A stretch of DNA of 52,532 bases, from contig NZ_JAHHZF010000017.1 of the NCBI RefSeq assembly GCF_018729455.1, positions 1-52,532 of the forward strand, in the 5' to 3' direction. Of the stretch, positions 44,122-52,507 are shown one piece after another. The DNA comes from Prosthecodimorpha staleyi (lineage in GTDB: Bacteria; Pseudomonadota; Alphaproteobacteria; Rhizobiales; Ancalomicrobiaceae). A program made the position numbers and the translations under genes. Positions within the stretch are counted from its first letter, which is position 1, and the number at the start of each line of letters is the position of its first letter. The notes beneath the pieces are model-generated. The model was given only the letters and a program-made list of their open reading frames with translations. It had not been told where the DNA came from and made no database searches.

Positions 44122-44137
44122 GCGCAATCGTTTGCAC
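44122..44137. promoter_or_regulatory. LacI-type operator 2 (near-palindrome)
   Basis: GCGCAATCGTTTGCAC matches operator 1 except at two positions and keeps the GCAATCG-TTTGC core. It lies 66 bp from operator 1 and about 88 bp before the TRAP binding-protein start, so it likely controls the transporter operon. Two sites about six helical turns apart allow looping (inference). Confidence 0.7.
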
Positions 44138-44224
44138 GTACCGTCCCCTTCAGACGCTGCGACGTCGACCCGGAGTGCCGGGGGTGCGTTCGCCCTGTCC
44201 AAAAAGACCGATCGGGAGGATTTC

Positions 44225-45253
44225 ATGGATTCGAGCTTCGGAACACCGATTTCGCGCCGGCGCCTCGGCGGCCTCGGGCTCGCGGCCCTGGCGATGCCGG
44301 GCGTGATCACTGCCGCGCGGGCGCAGCAGAAGTTCACATGCCGCATCGCCCATACCGAAGGCATCGGCACGCCGATCACGCTCGCCTTCGAGAAGTGGAC
44401 CGGCATCCTCAAGGACAAGAGCGGTGGCCGGATCGACGCCCAGCATTTTCCCGCCGCCCAGCTCGGCGGCCTCGCCCAGGCGCTTGAAGGCAGCCGCATC
44501 GGCACCATCCAGGTCACGACCGCCGGCCCCGACAGCGAGGAGGCGATCGCGCCGGAAATCGCGGCCTTCGGCGGCGCGCCCGGCTTCATCTACAAGGACG
44601 AGGCCCATGTCGACCGCGTGCTGCAGGGACCGCTCGGCAAGGAGGTCTCGGATATCGCCCGCAAGAAGACCGGCGTCGAATTCGTCGCCTATGCGGAGAC
44701 CGGCTTCCGCCACATCCTGTCCAAGCGTCCGGTCACCGCGCTCGACAGTCTGAAGGGCCTCAAGATCCGGGTACCCGAGCTGCGCATCTGGGTCGACTTC
44801 TGGAAAGCTCTCGGCGCCAATCCGACGCCGCTGCCCTATTCGGAGCAGTATTCGGCGCTTTCGACCGGCGTGATCGACGGGCTCGATTCGGACTTCTTCT
44901 CCGTGCTCGGCTTCAAGTGGTACGAGCAGGCTAAGAACGTCACCGTGACGGCGCATTGGTTCCTGCCCAAGGCGGTGCGGGTCAACGCCCGCTGGCTCGA
45001 CGGGCTGCCGGCCGACCTGCAGGACCTGGTCCGGAGTTCCGCCCGGGAGGTGTTCGCCGAGCAGCGCGCGACCAACCGCGCCAATGCCGACAAAGCGCTC
45101 GCCGATCTCGAGAAGCTCGGCTGCTCGGTCAACCGGATCTCGCCGGAGGAACGCGCGCAGTGGGCCAAGCTGACCGCGCCGCTGTTCGATCAGTTCGGCG
45201 CCAAGAGCCCGGAGACCAAGGCGATGATCGAGAAGATCCGGCAGCTTGCCTGA
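44225..45253 (+). CDS. dctP: TRAP transporter solute-binding protein (DctP)
   Basis: A 342-residue periplasmic receptor. A Tat signal (SRRRLGGLGLAALAMPG, cleavage expected after ARA-Q near 33) leads into the DctP domain: FTCRIAHTEGIGTPITLAFE, GLKIRVPELRIWVDFWKALG (substrate Arg in KIRVPE) and PYSEQYSALSTGVIDGLDSD. Start at 44225 with GGGAGGA upstream. It brings its ligand, usually a C4-acid, sugar acid or other carboxylate, to the fused DctQM membrane protein that follows. Controlled by the LacI repressor. Confidence 0.93.
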   Translation: MDSSFGTPISRRRLGGLGLAALAMPGVITAARAQQKFTCRIAHTEGIGTPITLAFEKWTGILKDKSGGRIDAQHFPAAQLGGLAQALEGSRIGTIQVTTAGPDSEEAIAPEIAAFGGAPGFIYKDEAHVDRVLQGPLGKEVSDIARKKTGVEFVAYAETGFRHILSKRPVTALDSLKGLKIRVPELRIWVDFWKALGANPTPLPYSEQYSALSTGVIDGLDSDFFSVLGFKWYEQAKNVTVTAHWFLPKAVRVNARWLDGLPADLQDLVRSSAREVFAEQRATNRANADKALADLEKLGCSVNRISPEERAQWAKLTAPLFDQFGAKSPETKAMIEKIRQLA

Positions 45254-45371
45254 TCGCTTTCCACGCGCCGTCGGCCGGAGCGCACATCCGGCCGACGGCG
45301 CCCGTCTGCCCCCCATCTGCCGCCCCGCCCCGTCTGCGCCACCCGTCTGCCGCCCCCGGACTCCGCGAGCC

Positions 45372-47237
45372 ATGGTTGCCCAAATGATGTCGGAAGATTC
45401 GCCCGTCCCGCCCGCCGCGTGGCGCGGCTTCGGGCTGCTCGACGGGGTCATCGAGACCCTCTGCGTCGGTCTCATGCTCGGCTCGGCCGGGATCGCGGTG
45501 CTGCAGGTGTTCTGCCGCTACGTGCTCTCCGCGGCGTTGCCGTGGCCGGAAGAGGTCTCGATCTGGCTGTTCACCTGGGCGGTCTTCCTCGGCATGGCGC
45601 TCGCCGTGGGACGCCGCTCGCACATCGCCATCGACCTGATCAGCCGGCATCTCCCGCCGCGCCTGCGCCGGGTCCATGCCCATCTGGTCGAGGCCATGGT
45701 GGCGGCCACCAGCGTCATGATGGTCGTGCAGGGCCTCGACTTTGCCGGGCGGGCGATCCAAGTCTCGCCGGCGATGCAGTGGCCGCTGACCTGGCTCTTC
45801 GTCTCGATCGCGGCCGGCGGGCTGCTCAATCTGGTCTACCTGCTGCGCCCGGTCGGCGGCATGCCGAGCCTCGGCGGGCTGTTCGCCATCCTGACGGGTG
45901 CCGCCGTCTATCTGGTGGTCCGGCACGGGGCGGCGCTGGTCTGGAACGAAGCGGGCAGCGCCGGCGCGCTGATGGCGGTCGCCTTCACCCTGGTCCTGCT
46001 GGAGGTGCCGATCGCCTTCGCGCTCGCCTTCGGGGCTTTCGCGGCCTTCGCACCGCTCGGCGACATCATGCTGGTCATCGTGCCGCAGAACATGGCCTCG
46101 TCGCTGAATTCCTTCACGCTGCTTGCGATCCCCTTCTTCATCATGGCGGCGGCGGTGATGAATGCGGGCGGCATCACGGCGCGTCTGGTCGATTTCGCGA
46201 TCACCCTGGTCGGCCATTTCCGCGGCGGTCTCGGCCAGGCCAACGTGGTCACCAATACGCTGCTGGCCGGCGTGTCCGGATCGTCGACCGCCGACGCTTC
46301 GGCGATCGCAAAGCTGATGGTCCCCGAAATGGAGCGGCACGGCTATCATCGCGCCTTCGGCTGCGCGCTGACCTCCGCGTCCTCGACGCTCGCCAACCTG
46401 ATCCCGCCGAGCCTCGGCCTGATCATCTACGCCGCGCTCGCCTCCGTGTCGGTCGGCGCCCTGTTCGTCGCCACCATCATCCCGGGCCTGATGGCCGCCG
46501 CGGCGCTGATCACCGTGGTCTATGTGGTCTCCCGTGTGAAAGGGTTCGGCGGCAATGTCGCTCGGGCTAGCTGGGGGGCGCGGGGCGAAGCGCTGATGAA
46601 GGCCGTCCCGGCCCTGCTGCTGCCGCTCCTCATCGTCGGCGGCGTCCGCTTCGGCGTCTTCACGGCCACCGAGGCCGGCGCCGTGGCCTTCGTCTACGCG
46701 CTTCTGTGCGGCGCCTTCTACTATCGCAGCCTGTCGGCGCGGCGATTCCTGGACGCCGTCCGCGAATCCACCTTCGATACCGTCGTCATCGTGGTGATCA
46801 TTGCCGCCGCAGCGCCCTTCGCCTGGGTGCTCGCGGCAGAGCAGGTGCCGCAGAAGATCGCCGCAGCGCTCGGCGCCTATACCCAGAGCCCCGTCCTGCT
46901 GCTTCTGCTGATCAACCTGTTCCTGCTGGTGGTCGGCCTGTTCATGGAGATGATCGCCGCGATGGTCATCCTGGTGCCGATCCTGGTGCCGCTGATCGTC
47001 GCCGCCGGGGTCGATCCGGTCCAGTTCGGCATCGTCCTGGTCATGAATCTGGTCATCGGCGCCCTGACCCCGCCGATGGGCGTCCTGGTCTTCACGACGG
47101 CGCGCGTCGGCGGCGCCAATGTGGTCGAGGTCTTTCGGGCCATTCTCCCCTTCATCGCCGCGCTCTGCGCCGTCCTCCTGCTGGTCACCTACGTGCCGGT
47201 CCTCACCCTTGGCCCGGTCCGCTGGCTCGGCCCCTGA
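45372..47237 (+). CDS. TRAP transporter, fused small and large membrane subunits (DctQ-DctM)
   Basis: A 621-residue inner-membrane protein. Residues about 15-160 are the four-helix DctQ part (AVLQVFCRYVLSAALPWPEE then VSIWLFTWAVFLGMALAVGR). From about 190 the DctM part follows: LVLLEVPIAFALAFGAFAAF, MASSLNSFTLLAIPFFIMAA, GLGQANVVTNTLLAGVSGSS, ASSTLANLIPPSLGLIIYAA and LVMNLVIGALTPPMGVLVFT. The fused arrangement is known in sialic acid-type TRAP systems and in others. The exact start is uncertain: ATG at 45372, 45384 or 45387; none has a strong site. Confidence 0.9.
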   Translation: MVAQMMSEDSPVPPAAWRGFGLLDGVIETLCVGLMLGSAGIAVLQVFCRYVLSAALPWPEEVSIWLFTWAVFLGMALAVGRRSHIAIDLISRHLPPRLRRVHAHLVEAMVAATSVMMVVQGLDFAGRAIQVSPAMQWPLTWLFVSIAAGGLLNLVYLLRPVGGMPSLGGLFAILTGAAVYLVVRHGAALVWNEAGSAGALMAVAFTLVLLEVPIAFALAFGAFAAFAPLGDIMLVIVPQNMASSLNSFTLLAIPFFIMAAAVMNAGGITARLVDFAITLVGHFRGGLGQANVVTNTLLAGVSGSSTADASAIAKLMVPEMERHGYHRAFGCALTSASSTLANLIPPSLGLIIYAALASVSVGALFVATIIPGLMAAAALITVVYVVSRVKGFGGNVARASWGARGEALMKAVPALLLPLLIVGGVRFGVFTATEAGAVAFVYALLCGAFYYRSLSARRFLDAVRESTFDTVVIVVIIAAAAPFAWVLAAEQVPQKIAAALGAYTQSPVLLLLLINLFLLVVGLFMEMIAAMVILVPILVPLIVAAGVDPVQFGIVLVMNLVIGALTPPMGVLVFTTARVGGANVVEVFRAILPFIAALCAVLLLVTYVPVLTLGPVRWLGP

Positions 47238-47253
47238 TCGGAACGCACCTGCC

Positions 47254-48285
47254 ATGACCAAGCTGCGCATCGGTATCGTCGGCCTCGGGATGGCGGTCAC
47301 CCCGCATGCCCGCGGTCTCGTGGACCTCGCCGACACCGTCGAAGTGATCCATGCCTTCAGCCCGAGCGCGGAGCGGCGCGCCGCCTTCGCCGGCCGGTTC
47401 CCGTTCCCGCTCGCCGACAGCCTGGACGCGATCCTGGACGACCGCTCCGTCGACGCGGTCCTCGTGCTGACGCCCGCCAACACGCATCTCGACATCGTTC
47501 GCCGTTGCGCCGACGCCGGCAAGCACGTGCTTCTGGAAAAGCCGATCGAGATCACCTCCGCGCGCGCCGAGGCCGCCGTCGCCGTCTGCCGCACCGCCGG
47601 CGTGACGCTCGGCATCGTGTTGCAGCACCGCTTCCGGCCGGCCGCGGTGACGCTGGCCGATGCGATCGCCACGGGCGCGCTCGGCGAGATCATCGGATGT
47701 TCGACCGTGATCCGCCTGTGGCGGCCGCAGAGCTATTACGACGAGCCCGGCCGCGGCAGCTTCGCCCGCGATGGCGGCGGCGTGCTGATCTCGCAGGGCA
47801 TCCATACGCTCGACCTGATGCTGAGCCTGGCCGGCCCGATCGCCGAGGTCGCCGGCAGCGCCTTGACCAGCCCGGTGCATCGCATGGAGACCGAGGACAT
47901 GGTCGCGGCGGCGGTGCGCTACGCCAACGGCGCCATCGGCACCATCGACGCCACGACGGCGGCCTATCCGGGCTTTGCCGAGCGCATCGAACTGATCGCC
48001 CGCAACGCGACCGCGTCCCTGGTCGGAACCGCACTGCAAATCGCCTGGCACGACGGCCGCCGCACGGAGATCGAACCCGATCGCAGCGCGGGCGGTACCG
48101 GTGCCGACCCGATGGCCTTCCCGCACGACTATCACCGCGCCGTCATGGCCGATTTCGCGACGGCAATCCGGACCGGCGGCAAGCCCCGGGTGACCGGCGA
48201 GGAGGCCCTGAAGGTGCATCGGCTGATCGATGCGTTGATCGACGCCGGTCGAACCGGCGATCGTGTTCGCGTCCGGAGCGACTGA
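47254..48285 (+). CDS. Gfo/Idh/MocA-family oxidoreductase (first of pair)
   Basis: A 343-residue NAD(P)-dependent enzyme. Rossmann motif: RIGIVGLGMAVTPHARGLVD; cofactor/catalytic Lys in HVLLEKPIEIT; C-terminal sheet with QHRFRPAAVTLADA, SQGIHTLDLMLSLAGPI and the catalytic His region. It begins 16 bp after the fused TRAP subunit. Members oxidise or reduce sugars and cyclitols; the paired gene downstream suggests a two-step oxidation or isomerisation of the imported sugar (inference). Confidence 0.9.
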   Translation: MTKLRIGIVGLGMAVTPHARGLVDLADTVEVIHAFSPSAERRAAFAGRFPFPLADSLDAILDDRSVDAVLVLTPANTHLDIVRRCADAGKHVLLEKPIEITSARAEAAVAVCRTAGVTLGIVLQHRFRPAAVTLADAIATGALGEIIGCSTVIRLWRPQSYYDEPGRGSFARDGGGVLISQGIHTLDLMLSLAGPIAEVAGSALTSPVHRMETEDMVAAAVRYANGAIGTIDATTAAYPGFAERIELIARNATASLVGTALQIAWHDGRRTEIEPDRSAGGTGADPMAFPHDYHRAVMADFATAIRTGGKPRVTGEEALKVHRLIDALIDAGRTGDRVRVRSD

Positions 48286-48291
48286 GCCGCC

Positions 48292-49308
48292 ATGATCCGC
48301 TTCGCCGCCATCGGGCTCGACCACCGCCACATCTACCATATGGTCGCCGAGCTCTCCGCCGCCGGGGCCGAGTGCGCGGGCTACTGTCCGCTCACCTCCG
48401 ACCCGCGTGTCCTGGCCGGCTTCCGGGAGCGCTTCCCGCATCTCGAACCAGTCGACCGCCGACACCTGCTGGAGGACCCGACCATCGCAGTCGTGTGCTC
48501 GGCGGCGATCCCGCGCGACCGGGCCGCGATCGCCATCGAGGCGATGCGGCACGGCAAGGACGTGATGGTCGACAAGCCGGGCGTGACCACGCCGGAACAG
48601 CTCGCCGCCGTCGAGGCCTGCGTCGCCAAGACCGGCCGCATCTTCTCGATCTGCTTCTCCGAGCGCTTCGTGGTCCGCGCCTCCGAGGTCGCGGCGCGGA
48701 TCGTGGCCGAGGGCGGCATCGGCACTGTGGTGCAGACCATCGGCATCGGTCCGCATCGCCTGAACCGGGCCATCCGCCCCGCCTGGTTCTTCGACCCGGC
48801 CGCCTATGGAGGCATCCTGGTCGACATCGCCTCGCACCAGATCGACCAGTTCCTGTTCTATACAGGGTCGACCGACGCCGCGATCGTCGCCAGTGCGACC
48901 GCCAATCACGCCGTGCCGGACATCCCGGCCTTCGCGGATTTCGGCGAGATCCTGCTGCGCAGCGACCGCGCCTCCGGCTATATCCGGGTCGACTGGTACA
49001 CCCCGGACGGGCTGCCGACCTGGGGTGACGGCCGCCTGACCATCCTGGGCACCGACGGCACCATCGAACTGCGCAAGTATCTCGATATCGCCGGCCGGCC
49101 GGGCGCCGATCATGTCTTCCTCGCCGATCGCAAGGGCACCCGCCATATCGACGCCTCGGCCGAGCCGCTGACCTATTTCCGGCGCTTCCTCGACGACGTG
49201 CGCGACCGCTCCGAAAGCGCCATGCCGCAGGCGCATGTCTTCCGCGTAACGCGCCTGTCGCTCGAAGCCGAAGCCCGCGCGTCGCGCATCGGAGGCCCCG
49301 CGACGTAA
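48292..49308 (+). CDS. Gfo/Idh/MocA-family oxidoreductase (second of pair)
   Basis: A 338-residue enzyme of the same family. The N-terminal fold is less canonical (MIRFAAIGLDHRHIYHMVAE), with the Lys motif in VMVDKPGVTTPEQLAA and SHQIDQFLFYTGSTDAA in the C-terminal half. It starts 6 bp after the first copy's stop. The two proteins are diverged, so they probably act on different steps or form a hetero-oligomer. Confidence 0.88.
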   Translation: MIRFAAIGLDHRHIYHMVAELSAAGAECAGYCPLTSDPRVLAGFRERFPHLEPVDRRHLLEDPTIAVVCSAAIPRDRAAIAIEAMRHGKDVMVDKPGVTTPEQLAAVEACVAKTGRIFSICFSERFVVRASEVAARIVAEGGIGTVVQTIGIGPHRLNRAIRPAWFFDPAAYGGILVDIASHQIDQFLFYTGSTDAAIVASATANHAVPDIPAFADFGEILLRSDRASGYIRVDWYTPDGLPTWGDGRLTILGTDGTIELRKYLDIAGRPGADHVFLADRKGTRHIDASAEPLTYFRRFLDDVRDRSESAMPQAHVFRVTRLSLEAEARASRIGGPAT

Positions 49309-49630
49309 CGGCCGCCGAAAGATTTCGGCCGGAGACGGGGTGCGGCGGCCGCGGCACCAAAGCCCGGCCCCGCGACGCGATCGCCGCATCGGATCATGCC
49401 GCCTGACCTCGACGGCGAACCGGCGGCAGCGCAACGCCTGCGCCGACGGCCAGCCGGAAAGCAGGGTCCCCGAAGACGCCCGACGGCGGCACTCGATACT
49501 CCGACGCCGTTCTCGGCCGGAAATCCCAGGCGGGCCACCGTCCGAATTGGCGGAGCGGCCTCTCGGATCGCATCGATGAGGACAGCATCCTCAAGCTTGT
49601 CATGCCGCTCACCCGATGAGCGGATCGCGC
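49309..49630. other. Gene-free stretch between convergent genes
   Basis: No gene is supported. CCGAAA-GA-TTTCGG at about 49315-49328 is a small hairpin just after the dehydrogenase stop and may act as its terminator, though no T run follows. Confidence 0.4.
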
Positions 49631-51595
49631 TCAGGCGACTCGCGCCGCCTCGACCATGGAGGGCTCGATCAGGGCTTTTAGCGCCGGGAATGGAACCGGT
49701 TCGCTGAACAGATACCCCTGACCGCGCGTACAGCCACAGGCCATGATCATGTTAGCCTGGAATTCCGTCTCAATTCCCTCAGCCACAACCCTCAAGCCCA
49801 ACCGCCGTCCCAGTGCAATGATAGTCTGCACGATGGCAAGACTTTCAGGATCCTGATCGAGCGCGGAGACGAAGGAGCGGTCGATTTTTATTTCGTCGAA
49901 GCCAAAGCCCCGAAGATAGGAGAGGGATGAATACCCGGTTCCGAAGTCGTCCAGCGATATCCAAATGCCGAGTTCGCGAAGCCGACTGATCAGGTCACGC
50001 GACCGGGCCTCATCGCACATCATCACACTCTCGGTGATTTCCAGTTTCAAACGCTCAGGCGCCAATGCCGTCCTGGCAAGGATATCCGCGACCATGGCCG
50101 GGACATCGACCCGCATCAGCTGCACCATCGAGAGATTGACCGAAACCTGAATGGGTTTCGCAAGTGCCGAGGCGTCGAGACAGGCCTTCTCCAGGACGAT
50201 CTGCCCAATTTCGACAATATGACCGGAACTCTCCGCGACGGCGATGAACTCGCTTGGGGAGACAAGCCCTCGCCGCGGATGACGCCACCGCACCAGGGCT
50301 TCGATGCCGACCACGGAGCCCGTCGGAAGGTCGATAATCGGCTGGTAGAACGGCTCGAACTCTTTGTTGGCAACCGCCTGGCCAAGCTCGATCTCAAGTG
50401 CCCGACGGCGGACGATCTCATCCTCCATGCCCGGTTCGTAGAGCATCACGGTTCCCTTGCCGGCGCTCTTGGAACGGTTCAAAGCCAGATCGGCCTGCAA
50501 GAGCAGGTCCACCGCCCCCGAGCCGCCGTTTGAGACGCTCACCCCGATGCTGGCGTCGACAAACATGACCTGCCCATTGATCTCGTGGGGTGCTCGAAGC
50601 AGCCCATGGATCGCGTCGGCCGCCTGCATGGCCGCCTCGGCTCCGCCCACATTGGCCAGCAGAATGACAAACTCATCGCCGCCGAAGCGCGAGGCGACGG
50701 AACCCGGCCGCTGAACCACCCATTTTCGCAGCCGATCGGCGGTCGCGACAAGAAGCTTGTCTCCGATGAGATGGCCGAGCGTGTCGTTGATGGGCTTGAA
50801 TCCGTCAAGATCGACGATGCACACCGCCAAGCCGTTGCCACCGGATTTCAGGGCGTCCGGCTGACGATTTGTCAGCGCGGACGCGAAGGCAGTTCGGAAG
50901 GCGGCGCGGTTCGGCAGTCCCGTCAAGGTGTCGTGGGCGGCGATATATTCGTATTGTTCCGCCGTCTCCTTCTCGGCAGCGTTGGCCCGCCGGAGCAACC
51001 GGTTCTGCAACAACAGAATCGCGATCAGCATGAAGCCGCTGATCAGGAGACCTGCGATCAAAAGCTGCTGGATGGATTGGAGCAGCCGGAGTTGCTCGTG
51101 ATTTCTGGTGATCTGATTGGCACTTGCGGTTTGTGCCTCCGAGACGAGAATATCGACCGCCCCCTGGACCTTTGACGTCATGCCAAGGACCGCCTCTTGG
51201 GCTGATTTCATCTCGATGGTGGCTATATGCCGGCCTATTTCATTCAAGCCCGTGGAAATTGTCGCCAAGGTCTCCTGCCGTGAATTCCTTTCATCGATGA
51301 ATTTTCGAAAGCTTCCCGATGCCCAGGTATTCAGGCGGGCCAATAGGATGTCGTGGTAGAGCCGAATGCCATCGGCGGCTTCTGCCGACGGGTTGAGGGA
51401 ATATGTCATGACATGGTGGCTGAAGGTCGTCAGTTCGCGACGACCGTGCTCGGCCGTCCAGGCAATATCGTGCCGGACAGAACGCTCCAGGGCGGCATTG
51501 GTATTCCAGACGACGGCCGGAAGCGTGATCGAGGCGATGCCCATCACGGGCACAATCGCGAAGAGGCCATACCGAAGCCGGTCGGAGTTCCACAT
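49631..51595 (-). CDS. Membrane-bound GGDEF-EAL cyclic-di-GMP protein
   Basis: A 654-residue inner-membrane signalling protein. TM1 (GLFAIVPVMGIASITLPAVV) at about 10-30, a periplasmic helical sensor at about 31-170 and TM2 (LLIAGLLISGFMLIAILLL) at about 178-197 precede a GGDEF domain with an intact RFGGDEF and an EAL domain with IEALVRW, NLSMVQ, EITESVMM, LDDFGTGYSSLSYL and AEGIETE. Both active sites look complete, so it may make or break c-di-GMP. The next upstream gene, the SUOX-like protein, shares the promoter side; 54 bp separate them. The sensor ligand is unknown. Confidence 0.93.
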   Translation of the reverse strand: MWNSDRLRYGLFAIVPVMGIASITLPAVVWNTNAALERSVRHDIAWTAEHGRRELTTFSHHVMTYSLNPSAEAADGIRLYHDILLARLNTWASGSFRKFIDERNSRQETLATISTGLNEIGRHIATIEMKSAQEAVLGMTSKVQGAVDILVSEAQTASANQITRNHEQLRLLQSIQQLLIAGLLISGFMLIAILLLQNRLLRRANAAEKETAEQYEYIAAHDTLTGLPNRAAFRTAFASALTNRQPDALKSGGNGLAVCIVDLDGFKPINDTLGHLIGDKLLVATADRLRKWVVQRPGSVASRFGGDEFVILLANVGGAEAAMQAADAIHGLLRAPHEINGQVMFVDASIGVSVSNGGSGAVDLLLQADLALNRSKSAGKGTVMLYEPGMEDEIVRRRALEIELGQAVANKEFEPFYQPIIDLPTGSVVGIEALVRWRHPRRGLVSPSEFIAVAESSGHIVEIGQIVLEKACLDASALAKPIQVSVNLSMVQLMRVDVPAMVADILARTALAPERLKLEITESVMMCDEARSRDLISRLRELGIWISLDDFGTGYSSLSYLRGFGFDEIKIDRSFVSALDQDPESLAIVQTIIALGRRLGLRVVAEGIETEFQANMIMACGCTRGQGYLFSEPVPFPALKALIEPSMVEAARVA

Positions 51596-51649
51596 GCCGT
51601 ATCGTCCTGTGACCCAAGTTGCAGCCTTCTCGCGGAAGATCAGGAACTG

Positions 51650-52150
51650 TTACTCCACCGTGATGCTGCGAACCTGCCACGCCGACCGATTGTAGTACCG
51701 TTCAGATTTAAGGTTTGGATTGCCATCAAAGGGATAGATGACGAATAGGGGCCCCTTGTCGCGAACCTCCATGTATTGACCACCGCGCTTCATCGCCAAG
51801 AGAACCTTGTAGTCCGCGAAATCCGTGAGCGGGATTTCAGTACGGTACTGGTTGAGAGCGACGACGACGACCTTGCTGCCTTGCGCACCGACAGCCCGCA
51901 TGACCGTGTCGAGAGGGACGCCTTCAAAGGTCTGCACGCCTTCGTGCCAAGGCGTCGACGTGCGTATCTCGCCTGAACCGAGGCTCTCAAGTTGCGATCG
52001 GGTGAACTCGCGGTCACCACTACCGGCAATCTTGCCGTCGATCTTCAGGATGACCCGGTCCTCGGCCGCGCCGGCTGCCCCGACAGACGCGACAGCGGCG
52101 AGAAGCAGGACGATGAATGCCATAATTCGACGAAGCATGGACGCGACCAT
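51650..52150 (-). CDS. Exported SUOX-fold (Oxidored_molyb-like) protein without catalytic Cys
   Basis: A 166-residue secreted protein. A Sec signal (RRIMAFIVLLLAAVASVGAA, cleavage expected after GAA-E near 29) is followed by the small molybdopterin-binding-like fold: FEGVPLDTVMRAVGAQGSKV, VVVALNQYRTEIPLTDFADY, then GPLFVIYPFDGNPNLKSERY. The mature part contains no cysteine, so the Mo ligand of sulfite oxidase-type enzymes is missing. It probably serves as a periplasmic ligand or signal component. It is placed just upstream of the GGDEF-EAL gene in the same direction; this pairing suggests it feeds the sensor (inference). Confidence 0.78.
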   Translation of the reverse strand: MVASMLRRIMAFIVLLLAAVASVGAAGAAEDRVILKIDGKIAGSGDREFTRSQLESLGSGEIRTSTPWHEGVQTFEGVPLDTVMRAVGAQGSKVVVVALNQYRTEIPLTDFADYKVLLAMKRGGQYMEVRDKGPLFVIYPFDGNPNLKSERYYNRSAWQVRSITVE

Positions 52151-52317
52151 TTTCCGGATTTCACAATGTGCGTTTTAGGTAATCCAAAATAATAATATGT
52201 ATTTTGAATGATTCAAAATTTATCGATATACAATTTAACGTCCATCCTGCCCGCTCAGATCGCTGCGCGCAATTTTCCGGCAACTGCAGGATATACCAAG
52301 CCCTGAGCTTTTGGCTC

Positions 52318-52500
52318 CTGGAAGCGCGCGAGCTGATCCGGTCGATGATTGCCGGCGTCAAGCTGACCCCACGATCCGGGAACGAGTTGGCTGCGGTGAT
52401 GACGGGCGAACTCGCGACGATCCTGGCGCTGTCGGCGGGGGTACCGAGGCGGTGCGGACAACAAAAAACGCCCCGGGGCTGGTGGCCACGGGGCGTTTGA
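52318..52500 (+). pseudogene. C-terminal remnant of a serine recombinase
   Basis: The frame reads LEARELIRSMIAGVKLTPRS, then GNELAAVMTGELATILALSA. The pattern LIRxxIxxVxLxP, followed by LxGELAxILALA, is the C-terminal end of large serine recombinases (Pfam Recombinase family). There is no catalytic N-terminal domain upstream; 52151-52317 is AT-rich and holds nothing coherent. Its position beside a tRNA-Met end suggests a decayed mobile element. Confidence 0.5.
52463..52498 (-). terminator. Rho-independent terminator of the tRNA-fMet gene
   Basis: On the minus strand a 9-bp stem (AAACGCCCC paired with GGGGCGTTT) is followed by a T run, starting about 10 bases after the tRNA CCA end. This is the usual spacing for a tRNA terminator. 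It overlaps the 3' end of the serine recombinase remnant. Confidence 0.75.
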
Positions 52501-52507
52501 TATGGCT

